Source: Streptococcus parasanguinis
GTDB taxonomy: Bacteria; Bacillota; Bacilli; Lactobacillales; Streptococcaceae
NCBI GenBank assembly: GCA_018377375.1
Contig: JAGZZN010000064.1
Coordinates: 1 to 9,456 of the forward strand
Direction: 5' to 3'
DNA length: 9,456 nt
Shown: piece after piece, positions 1 through 5,988 of the stretch
How positions within the stretch are numbered: position 1 is the first letter of the stretch
How the letters are laid out: each line of letters starts with the position of its first letter
The notes under the pieces: generated by a model
Told to the model about the DNA's origin: nothing
The model's input: only the letters and a program-made list of their open reading frames with translations
The model's database searches: none
Made by a program: the position numbers and the translations under genes

Positions 1-30
1 TACTCAATAAAAAAAGAAAGGATGGGTTTA

Positions 31-54
31 CCGTATTCGCTGAACTGAATACGG
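31..54 (+). other. Short perfect hairpin upstream of deoD
   Basis: CCGTATTC (31-38) is the exact reverse complement of GAATACGG (47-54), with the 8-base loop GCTGAACT. No T-run follows, so it is not a normal intrinsic terminator. Its last two bases are also the first two of the larger inverted repeat at 53-139, so the two folds compete at their junction. Function unknown. Confidence 0.5.
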
Positions 55-139
55 GCGGAGAACTGTGTAAAAAAGATAAACTGTCTAGCATCTGCGATGC
101 GTCGTCAGTTTCCTATTTTTACTTTGTTCTCTGTCGCCC
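53..139 (+). repeat. Large imperfect inverted repeat in the deoD leader
   Basis: An 87-base stretch folds back on itself in ordered blocks. GGGCG (53-57) pairs with CGCCC (135-139), AGAAC (59-63) with GTTCT (126-130), GTAAAAA (67-73) with TTTTTAC (116-122), AAACTG (78-83) with CAGTTT (106-111), and GCATC (88-92) with GATGC (96-100) around a TGC loop. The pairing is seen in the sequence. It could be a small non-autonomous mobile repeat (MITE-like) or a structured 5' leader; I cannot match it to a named streptococcal repeat such as BOX or RUP. It ends 14 bases before the deoD start. Confidence 0.6.
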
Positions 140-153
140 TTTATATCTTAATT

Positions 154-864
154 ATGTCTATCCATATTGCTGCTAAGCATGGTGAAATTGCTGATAAAAT
201 TCTTCTTCCTGGGGATCCTCTTCGTGCGAAATTTATTGCTGAGAATTTCCTTGAAGACGCTGTTTGCTTCAACGAAGTCCGTAACATGTTTGGTTACACG
301 GGTACTTATAAAGGTCACCGTGTTTCTGTCATGGGTACTGGAATGGGGATGCCATCGATCTCTATTTATGCGCGTGAGTTGATTGTCGACTACGGCGTGA
401 AGAAATTGATCCGTGTGGGAACGGCTGGTTCTTTGAATGAGGATGTGCATGTTCGTGAATTGGTCTTGGCACAAGCAGCTGCAACCAACTCAAACATTAT
501 CCGTAACGACTGGCCTCAATACGATTTCCCACAAATCGCTAGCTTTGATCTTTTAGACAAGGCTTACCACATTGCCAAAGACCTTGGTATGACGACTCAC
601 GTCGGCAATGTCTTGTCATCAGATGTTTTCTATTCAAACTATGGTGAAAAGAACATCGAGCTTGGTAAATGGGGCGTCAAAGCTGTGGAAATGGAAGCAG
701 CGGCTCTTTACTATCTTGCTGCTCAACACCATGTTGATGCCCTTGCTATCATGACGATTTCAGATAGTTTGGTCAATCCAGATGAGGACACAACTGCTGA
801 AGAACGTCAAAATACTTTCACAGACATGATGAAAGTTGGTCTTGAGACCTTGATTGCAGACTAA
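154..864 (+). CDS. deoD: Purine nucleoside phosphorylase DeoD
   Basis: Hexameric-type purine nucleoside phosphorylase. It splits purine (deoxy)nucleosides with phosphate into base and (deoxy)ribose-1-phosphate in cytosolic purine salvage. The 236-residue protein from the ATG at 154 has the usual family length. It shows the phosphate-binding PGDPLRA (19-25), the nucleoside-binding VEMEAA (178-183), and D204 of the SDS motif with R218, which correspond to the catalytic Asp204/Arg217 pair of E. coli DeoD. I chose MSIHIAAKHG as the start because this is where the family begins. An in-frame ATG at 97 would add 19 hydrophobic residues, but it lies in the apex of the inverted repeat and has no Shine-Dalgarno. 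The 154 start also lacks a clear Shine-Dalgarno, which is odd. The stop overlaps the next start (TAATG), so the downstream gene is probably translationally coupled. Confidence 0.95.
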   Translation: MSIHIAAKHGEIADKILLPGDPLRAKFIAENFLEDAVCFNEVRNMFGYTGTYKGHRVSVMGTGMGMPSISIYARELIVDYGVKKLIRVGTAGSLNEDVHVRELVLAQAAATNSNIIRNDWPQYDFPQIASFDLLDKAYHIAKDLGMTTHVGNVLSSDVFYSNYGEKNIELGKWGVKAVEMEAAALYYLAAQHHVDALAIMTISDSLVNPDEDTTAEERQNTFTDMMKVGLETLIAD

Positions 865-1631
865 TGGCAAAATTCTTTCATGATGAATGGCTCTACGATC
901 TCCAAAATTATCACTACAGCCGGGCTCTGCGTTCTATCAAGCAGCAGGAAGATGTACCGGATTTGTTGGTGAGCTTACTGCAGTTAATGGCGGAGCGTCG
1001 AGAGCTCAATATTCAACCCGTCATGAATCAAAAGTTGAGAACCGAGTTGCTAGAAGCGACTGGTTTTCAGCTTTTTTGGCATGAAGATCCAGAAGATGAG
1101 CAGTTGGCCAATTACCTCTATGACTTAGAGGCGAAGTTGCGAAATGAGCAGATTATTGACTTTGTTCGTGCCGTCAGCCCAGCCATCTATCGGATCTTTA
1201 TGCGATTGATTCAGTTGAAAATTCCTGATATTACCAACTATATTCATAACTCCAAAGAATCCAGTTATGACCGTTGGAAATTTGAGAGCCTGCATGCGTC
1301 TGACAACCCTATCCTGCAGCAATTCCACAGCGAAAGTGTGGTCAATTCATCCAGTTTGACGGAGTTGATTGTGCAGTTGGACTTGCCAGATAGCGTCAAA
1401 GTTGCGGCCCAACAATTGCGGGAGTTAGAAAAATCAGTTCGCAATCCCCTGGCCCACTTGATCAAGCCTTTTGATGAAGAAGAGCTCCATCGGACGACAG
1501 GTTTCTCTTCTCAGGATTTTATGAAGAATTTGATTGACCTTGCAAGCTACACAGGCATTCATTATGATCAAGCTAACTTTTATTTTGATCAGGCCAATGC
1601 TGTCATGGAAGAGCTACTAAAGGAGAAGTAG
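864..1631 (+). CDS. Stand-alone HEPN-type protein, Csm6-like, putative RNase
   Basis: I do not recognise a named gene. The 255-residue protein appears soluble and mostly helical, with no signal peptide or membrane segment. Near the C-terminus it has RNPLAH (R193-x4-H198), which fits the R-x4-6-H active-site motif of HEPN ribonucleases. The preceding helix (about 180-192), the acidic DEEEL just after it, and an N-terminal pattern NYHYSRAL...LLQLMAERRELN (15-49) resemble the HEPN half of type III-A CRISPR protein Csm6. The cyclic-oligoadenylate-sensing CARF domain is absent (full Csm6 is about 400 or more residues), and no CRISPR array or cas gene is visible. The ATG overlaps the deoD stop by one base and has no strong Shine-Dalgarno, so coupled translation is likely. 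The sirtuin gene starts immediately after its stop. HEPN assignment is moderate confidence; RNase activity is inference. Confidence 0.8.
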   Translation: MAKFFHDEWLYDLQNYHYSRALRSIKQQEDVPDLLVSLLQLMAERRELNIQPVMNQKLRTELLEATGFQLFWHEDPEDEQLANYLYDLEAKLRNEQIIDFVRAVSPAIYRIFMRLIQLKIPDITNYIHNSKESSYDRWKFESLHASDNPILQQFHSESVVNSSSLTELIVQLDLPDSVKVAAQQLRELEKSVRNPLAHLIKPFDEEELHRTTGFSSQDFMKNLIDLASYTGIHYDQANFYFDQANAVMEELLKEK

Positions 1632-2363
1632 ATGGATAAGATTGCTCAACTACAGGAGATGATTGATCAGAGTCAACGGATCGTGTTTTTCGGAGGGGCA
1701 GGAGTTTCCACGGAGTCCAATATTCCAGATTTTCGAAGCTCAGATGGTGTCTATAGTGTTCAGGTAGGGCGGCATTTGACAGCTGAGCAATTGGTCTCCC
1801 ATACCATGTTTGAGCGCTATCCAGAGGACTTTTTCGACTTTTACAAGAAGTACTTGCTCTACCCAGATGCCAAGCCCAATGCAGCCCATCGCTATCTGGC
1901 TCGGCTTGAAGAGACTGGTAAGCTCAAGGCAGTGGTGACACAAAATATCGATAGTCTGCATGAAATGGCTGGGTCAAAAAGGGTCTTGAAACTCCATGGC
2001 AGTGCTGATCGCAATTACTGTACGGGTTGCCAGCGATTTTATGATTTGGAGTCCTTCCTAGCTTTAGAAGGCCCGGTTCCACACTGTCTGGACTGTGGCA
2101 AGGTGGTCAAGCCTGATGTGACCCTCTACGAGGAGCCTCTCGATATGGACGTCTTTAGCCAAGCAGCCCAAGCCATCCAAGAGGCTGATTTGCTGATTAT
2201 CGGTGGTACCTCTCTTGTGGTCTACCCAGCAGCCAGTTTGATTCAGTATTTCCGAGGGAAGAAGCTGGTTGTCATCAATAAAACCAGTATCCCACAAGAT
2301 AAGCAAGCAGACCTAGTTATCGAAGGAAAAATTGGGGAAGTCTTTTCACAATTAAGACAATAA
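1632..2363 (+). CDS. SIR2-family NAD-dependent protein deacylase (sirtuin)
   Basis: Complete 243-residue bacterial sirtuin (often annotated cobB/npdA). Known family chemistry: it removes acyl groups from lysine using NAD+, giving nicotinamide and O-acyl-ADP-ribose. It has the NAD-binding GAGVSTES...IPDFRS (22-36), TQNID (103-107), the catalytic histidine H122 in LHGS, a zinc-ribbon pair C130/C133 and C152/C155, KPDVTLYEE (160-168), and GGTSLVVYPA (191-200). All key residues are present, so it should be active. The start has a good AAAGGAG (1619-1625) six bases upstream, overlapping the end of the HEPN gene, and the two genes abut. It is the last gene of the deoD unit, with a strong terminator right after its stop. 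A NAD-cleaving defence effector is less likely because the protein is short, single-domain and has the zinc ribbon of true deacylases. Confidence 0.93.
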   Translation: MDKIAQLQEMIDQSQRIVFFGGAGVSTESNIPDFRSSDGVYSVQVGRHLTAEQLVSHTMFERYPEDFFDFYKKYLLYPDAKPNAAHRYLARLEETGKLKAVVTQNIDSLHEMAGSKRVLKLHGSADRNYCTGCQRFYDLESFLALEGPVPHCLDCGKVVKPDVTLYEEPLDMDVFSQAAQAIQEADLLIIGGTSLVVYPAASLIQYFRGKKLVVINKTSIPQDKQADLVIEGKIGEVFSQLRQ

Positions 2364-2402
2364 AAAATATCTGAGTGAACATGGATCACTCAGATATTTT
2401 TT
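2362..2402. terminator. Bidirectional intrinsic terminator between sir2 and cpsY
   Basis: A 17-bp perfect stem (2362-2378 with 2386-2402) closes a 7-base loop. The stem starts with A6 and ends in T6, so it works as a hairpin plus U-tract on either strand. It overlaps the stop codons of both convergent genes, the sirtuin (+) and the LysR regulator (-). Confidence 0.93.
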
Positions 2403-3309
2403 ATTTATCAAACTTCACTTCCTCAAGCAAGTACTCGATGAATTTTTCTCCCATTTTTGAGAGGGCTGTTTTTTCATGTTTGATGTAGACCAGCTCGATC
2501 GGGTCTTCGATATCAAGGGGAATGGAGACGATGTTATTTCCGTTGAGATTGCTGTTGAGGATCCCGGTCGCAATGGTGTAGCCATCCAGACCAATCAAGA
2601 GATTAAAGAGGGTCGCGCGGTCACTGACGACTATTGATTTCTTATGATGCTCTTGAGAGAGGATCTCTTCTGAGAAGTAGAAGGAGTTGTGGGTTCCTTG
2701 GTCATAGCTAAGGTATGGGAAATCTTCCAGATCAGACAAGTGAACGATCTCTTTCTTGGCAAGAGGATTGGTCTTGCTGACAAAGATATGAGGTTGCGCT
2801 GTAAAGAGGTGGGTGGCAATCAAGTGATTATCATCCAGCATCTTAGAGAGGACATCTCGGTTGTAGCTATTCAAAAAGAGTACGCCAACCTCGCTTCGGA
2901 AATTCTTGACGTCATCGATGATCTCCCAAGTCCGCGTCTCCCGTAGGAAGAGCTCGTATTTTTCCATGTCGCTTTTCTTCAATAGTGAAACGAAGGCCTC
3001 AATCACGAAGGCGTAGTGCTGTGAAGAGACGCTGAAAAGCTCACGAGAGCCCACAGGATTTTTATAGCGCTCGGACAAGAGGTCGATCTGCTCCACCACC
3101 TGGCGTGCATAAGAGAGGAACTCCATCCCATCGCGAGTCAAAGTGATCCCTTTAGGATTCCGGATAAAGATTTCAATCCCCATCTCATTTTCCAAGTCCT
3201 TAACGGCATTGGAAAGGCTAGGTTGCGTGATGAAGAGTTGTTTTGCGGCTTCATTCATAGAGCCGGTTTCGACGATTTTGATAATGTATTGTAATTGTTG
3301 TATTCTCAT
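2401..3309 (-). CDS. cpsY: LysR-family transcriptional regulator, CpsY/MtaR-like
   Basis: A 302-residue LysR-type DNA-binding regulator. An N-terminal winged helix-turn-helix (about residues 1-60, with GSMNEAAKQLFITQPSLSNA as the recognition helix region) is followed by a substrate-binding-like effector domain. As I recall them, streptococcal CpsY/MtaR proteins share the MRIQQLQYIIKIVETGSM start and the LLEEVKFDK end. In group B Streptococcus and S. iniae those relatives control methionine supply and survival in phagocytes, so a role in amino-acid/stress control is inferred by homology. It is convergent to the sirtuin and divergent from the membrane protein, so it is probably monocistronic. 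Upstream of the ATG there is only AT-rich sequence without a Shine-Dalgarno, yet the family N-terminus fixes this start. The effector ligand cannot be read from the sequence. Confidence 0.88.
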   Translation of the reverse strand: MRIQQLQYIIKIVETGSMNEAAKQLFITQPSLSNAVKDLENEMGIEIFIRNPKGITLTRDGMEFLSYARQVVEQIDLLSERYKNPVGSRELFSVSSQHYAFVIEAFVSLLKKSDMEKYELFLRETRTWEIIDDVKNFRSEVGVLFLNSYNRDVLSKMLDDNHLIATHLFTAQPHIFVSKTNPLAKKEIVHLSDLEDFPYLSYDQGTHNSFYFSEEILSQEHHKKSIVVSDRATLFNLLIGLDGYTIATGILNSNLNGNNIVSIPLDIEDPIELVYIKHEKTALSKMGEKFIEYLLEEVKFDK

Positions 3310-3320
3310 GCTTTTATTTT

Positions 3321-3349
3321 AACATAAAAAAGCGCGTTTTTCCCGTAAA
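3321..3349 (-). promoter_or_regulatory. Possible cpsY promoter
   Basis: On the minus strand TTTACG (3349-3344) and TATGTT (3326-3321) are separated by 17 bases. A start about 7 bases on would leave a leader of only a few bases before the ATG at 3309, consistent with the missing Shine-Dalgarno. Neither box matches the consensus well. Confidence 0.3.
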
Positions 3350-3494
3350 ATGTGGTCTTTCAAGGACTGTATGAGAATAAGACAGGCTGAGGTAGGTAAT
3401 AGGAAGTAGGCTAGATCAAATAGTTAAAAAATAGAAGATTGGAAACAAAATCTACATCTGGGGACTGATTTTGATGGAAAAATACAGTTTTGCC

Positions 3495-3524
3495 TTGCTG
3501 AAGGTAAGATCTGATTGATAGAAT
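3495..3524 (+). promoter_or_regulatory. Possible promoter of the membrane-protein gene
   Basis: TTGCTG (3495-3500) and TAGAAT (3519-3524) have an 18-base spacer and lie 26 bases before the start codon at 3551. The match is moderate. The rest of the 3310-3550 gap holds no gene or strong repeat that I can see. Confidence 0.4.
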
Positions 3525-3550
3525 GGTAAAAAATTGATTGAGGAGATCTT

Positions 3551-4987
3551 ATGAAAAAACTCGTTTCCTGGTATAAGAAAAAGGATAAGGAATTGGAAAC
3601 CCATTTCACAGCTGGTCTGTTGCAGATCAATTTTGTGACCAATGCTCTGATTCTATTGGCCTTTTACATCTATTTGGTTATTAGTCAGTCGCTCTACGCA
3701 ATAAAGGATCCATTCATTCAATTTAGTGTTTGGGAGGTCATTGCCTTCACCATGGAGATCTTTCCTTACGGTTTGACTCTGGCCCTCTTTGTCCCCAATA
3801 TTTTTGTCATCATTTATGGGATTGGTCGGTGGTCTAGCCTCCAGTTCAAAGAATCTGAGGAAGAAGCTCTCAAAGATCCAGAACTGTTTGAGGATAGAGG
3901 GCCAAAAGAAGGAGAAAGGACAAGAGAAGATGACGCATTCCTTATGAAGGAAAAGCAGGAATCACCTAGTCCTAAGCCTGTCAAAAAGAAAAAGCAACAG
4001 CCTACAATTGTTCTTTGGTTTGGTCTCTTTGGTTGCTTTCTCGAAGCGATTTTCATTTACATCGTCAAGGAGATGACTTTTTACGATTGGAGTGAAAGTT
4101 TGATCAATTCGCAGAAGCATGCCCTGATCTGGTCTGGCGCCTATCCGACCTTCTTCACACTGGCAGCTCTTACTTTAATAGCCTTGATTATCTATTCCTA
4201 CCGGGATGCGAATTCACTCTCGCCGTTAGCAAATGTCTTCTGCATCAGTGGCATTCTAGGAGGAGTGGTTCTTCTCTTAGTTTTTGATAATCAACTGCAG
4301 GTAGCAAGTTTTCACACCTTTTTCTTACTGATCTATTCCATCCATCTTTTATGGGTTCGCATCAGGGAGTGGCAGGAAGATCGAACAGAGATAAGCTATG
4401 AGAATCGTCTGTTTCAATGGCTCCATCAGCTCTTAAACAAGTCGCGTAACTGGCCATGGCTAGCAGTTCTGGTTGCCCTTCCGACCCTAGCCCTTGTTGT
4501 CCTCGTTCTCATGCTCTTTGGGCAGCAGCCGGATTCCATGATCAAGGCCTGGACCAATACAGCTGACTGGGCCTTCTCACAGAAGATCCCTCCTCAGAAT
4601 CTCATCATTGATGAGCACTATCTCTGTACAGTTGCGGCTGGTGGCCATGAAAATGTTGTCAAGCCCCAGCGGATGGGCGTCCGCCACGGACATCCAGTTG
4701 TTGTCAATCGCCAGCTTTGTATTGCCAACGCTTTTGAGCAGGTGCTGGAAGAAAAGACGCCACGTTTCCATCGCTTCTTGCGTCGCAATTATGACCGCTA
4801 TGGCTATCCCTTTGCCAAACATATTAAGAAAAAATGGGCTATGGACCTGATCTACTACCTGATGAAACCGTTGGAATGGCTCTTTTTACTGGTTCTTTAT
4901 CTAGTTGACCGCAAGCCTGAAAACCGAATCGCCATGCAATACATCAAACCGATCCCAGAAGATTTTGATCCCAAGAAAGCTTCCTAA
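3551..4987 (+). CDS. Polytopic membrane protein of unknown function (possibly DUF6688)
   Basis: I cannot name this 478-residue protein. It has about eight hydrophobic segments (roughly 23-46, 68-92, 151-171, 192-216, 225-245, 251-270, 302-324 and 435-452). A charged, Pro/Lys/Glu-rich insertion at 98-150 separates the first two from the rest. Between the last two membrane segments is a soluble part (about 325-430) with the pattern CTVAAGGHE (359-367), RMGVRHGH (374-381), VNRQLCIANAFE (385-396) and NYDRYGYP (413-420). These His, Cys and Asn residues look like a conserved site, and the tail ends in PENRIAMQYI. This recalls the family labelled DUF6688 in Firmicutes, from memory only. A GAGGAG Shine-Dalgarno (3540-3545) fixes the start. 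No terminator separates it from the pyrK promoter 15 bases downstream, so its transcript may run into the pyr attenuator. Confidence 0.85.
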   Translation: MKKLVSWYKKKDKELETHFTAGLLQINFVTNALILLAFYIYLVISQSLYAIKDPFIQFSVWEVIAFTMEIFPYGLTLALFVPNIFVIIYGIGRWSSLQFKESEEEALKDPELFEDRGPKEGERTREDDAFLMKEKQESPSPKPVKKKKQQPTIVLWFGLFGCFLEAIFIYIVKEMTFYDWSESLINSQKHALIWSGAYPTFFTLAALTLIALIIYSYRDANSLSPLANVFCISGILGGVVLLLVFDNQLQVASFHTFFLLIYSIHLLWVRIREWQEDRTEISYENRLFQWLHQLLNKSRNWPWLAVLVALPTLALVVLVLMLFGQQPDSMIKAWTNTADWAFSQKIPPQNLIIDEHYLCTVAAGGHENVVKPQRMGVRHGHPVVVNRQLCIANAFEQVLEEKTPRFHRFLRRNYDRYGYPFAKHIKKKWAMDLIYYLMKPLEWLFLLVLYLVDRKPENRIAMQYIKPIPEDFDPKKAS

Positions 4988-5002
4988 GTCACCGATTTCT
5001 AC

Positions 5003-5031
5003 TTGACAAGCGAGAAGGAGCGCGATATAAT
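5003..5031 (+). promoter_or_regulatory. Consensus sigma-70 promoter for pyrK-pyrDb
   Basis: TTGACA (5003-5008), a 17-base spacer and TATAAT (5026-5031) match the vegetative consensus exactly. Transcription would start near 5038, giving a leader of about 135 bases that holds the PyrR attenuator. Such a strong promoter fits a gene controlled mainly by attenuation. Confidence 0.93.
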
Positions 5032-5044
5032 GAGACAAATTTAA

Positions 5045-5074
5045 CCTTTAAGAGGTCCAGAGAGGCCTGCAAGG
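5045..5074 (+). promoter_or_regulatory. PyrR-binding hairpin (anti-antiterminator) of the pyrK leader
   Basis: CCTT (5045-5048) pairs with AAGG (5071-5074), and AGG (5053-5055) with CCT (5066-5068). The loop contains the known PyrR recognition sequence TCCAGAGAGG. In the established model PyrR plus UMP stabilises this hairpin, freeing the downstream terminator. GCAAGG (5069-5074) can instead pair with CCTTGC (5125-5130) as antiterminator. A central hairpin (GATCAGC 5089-5095 with GCTGATC 5108-5114) lies between the two antiterminator strands. Confidence 0.9.
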
Positions 5075-5122
5075 AAAGACAGAAAAAAGATCAGCGGACG
5101 GAGTCTAGCTGATCATTTGTGG

Positions 5123-5148
5123 GACCTTGCTTTTGCGAGGTCTTTTTT
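5123..5148 (+). terminator. Attenuator terminator before pyrK
   Basis: GACCTTGC (5123-5130) pairs with GCGAGGTC (5135-5142) around a TTTT loop, with one T-G wobble, and T6 follows (5143-5148). Its 5' arm is shared with the antiterminator, as in PyrR attenuators. It may also stop transcripts from the upstream membrane-protein gene. Confidence 0.92.
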
Positions 5149-5172
5149 GCTGGAAGAAAGAAGAGGAAACCA

Positions 5173-5979
5173 ATGGTCAGTGACAGTTGTAAAAAACGCT
5201 TTGGAAAAATCATGATGGAGGAGATGGAGCTAGTCGCTCAAGAAGAGATCGCTCCCCGCATCTATTCTATGATCTTAATGGGGGAAATGGTGGCGCAGAT
5301 GCTGCCAGGTCAATTCCTTCATATCCGCGTCCCTGATGGGTCCAAGCTCCTTCGCCGTCCGATTTCAATTGCTGAGATTGATCCTGAGACACAGACGTGT
5401 CGCTTGATCTACCGCATCGAAGGTGGGGGGACAGCTATCTTTTCCCAATTGCCAATCGGTAGCAAACTCAGTGTCATGGGGCCTCAGGGAAATGGCTTTG
5501 ATCTCACCAATCTTGGCCAAGGTCAGAAAGCCTTGATTATTGGTGGCGGGATCGGTGTTCCTCCTTTGGTCCAAGTGGCCAAACAACTCCATGAGCAAGG
5601 GGTAGAAGTTGAAGTGGTTGTCGGCTTTGCGACCAAAGACGCCGTCATTTTGGAAGAAGAGCTTTCTCAGGTGGCTCATGTCACTGTAACGACAGACGAT
5701 GGGACTTATGGCACTAAGGGCTATGTCTCTACGGTTATTGATCAGATGGACCAGGAGTTTGATGCTATCTATTCTTGTGGAGCACCTGGCATGCTCAAAT
5801 ATGTCAATACCAAATTCCATGACCATCCCCGCGCCTACATTTCCATGGAATCACGAATGGCTTGTGGGATGGGGGCTTGCTATGCCTGTGTAGTGCATCT
5901 GGAAAATGAAAGCCAAGCAGCTAATAAGCGCGTGTGTGAAGACGGACCGGTCTTTGAAACCGGTACGATTGTGATGTAG
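5173..5979 (+). CDS. pyrK: Dihydroorotate dehydrogenase electron transfer subunit PyrK
   Basis: FAD and [2Fe-2S] subunit of class 1B dihydroorotate dehydrogenase. It passes electrons from PyrDb to NAD+. From the ATG at 5173 the protein has 268 residues. It shows the flavin-binding RRPISI (61-66), the glycine-rich GGGIGVPPL (124-132), and the C-terminal iron-sulphur ligands C231, C236, C239 and C255 (C-x4-C-x2-C...C). I chose 5173 because GAGG (5163-5166) lies six bases upstream. Streptococcal relatives begin nearer MMEEMELVAQEE, so the ATG at 5212 is a real alternative; its upstream GGA is weaker. The ATG at 5119, just before the terminator stem, is not credible. pyrDb starts ten bases after the stop. 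Expression should be set by uridine nucleotides through PyrR. Confidence 0.93.
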   Translation: MVSDSCKKRFGKIMMEEMELVAQEEIAPRIYSMILMGEMVAQMLPGQFLHIRVPDGSKLLRRPISIAEIDPETQTCRLIYRIEGGGTAIFSQLPIGSKLSVMGPQGNGFDLTNLGQGQKALIIGGGIGVPPLVQVAKQLHEQGVEVEVVVGFATKDAVILEEELSQVAHVTVTTDDGTYGTKGYVSTVIDQMDQEFDAIYSCGAPGMLKYVNTKFHDHPRAYISMESRMACGMGACYACVVHLENESQAANKRVCEDGPVFETGTIVM

Positions 5980-5988
5980 GAGGACCTT

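Noticed and set aside
1..12. TACTCAAT at the window edge resembling the start of a pneumococcal BOX element.
   Set aside because: The match stops after a few bases and none of the remaining BOX sequence follows.
22..48. Tiny ORF MGLPYSLN with AAAGAAAGG before its ATG.
   Set aside because: Only eight codons and inside a hairpin. A leader peptide is conceivable but nothing else supports it.
3..176. A third reading frame open from the window start into deoD (ends ...LNYVYPYCC).
   Set aside because: It runs through the inverted repeat, overlaps the deoD start, has no visible start codon and ends in an implausible Tyr/Cys-rich tail. A chance open frame is more likely, although an upstream gene end cannot be excluded.
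148..474. Antisense ORF within deoD.
   Set aside because: It is a shadow of a conserved gene with no ribosome binding site or recognisable protein features. The same holds for the other opposite-strand frames inside the sirtuin, pyr genes and membrane protein.
864..1631. A functional type III CRISPR Csm6.
   Set aside because: No CARF domain, no csm genes and no repeats nearby. Only the HEPN part is supported.
5119..5172. Upstream ATG extending PyrK by 18 residues.
   Set aside because: The extension would be read from the attenuator terminator stem and T-run, and has no Shine-Dalgarno.
5365..5826. Long 153-codon frame opposite pyrK.
   Set aside because: Composition follows the complementary frame of PyrK, and no promoter or ribosome binding site is seen.
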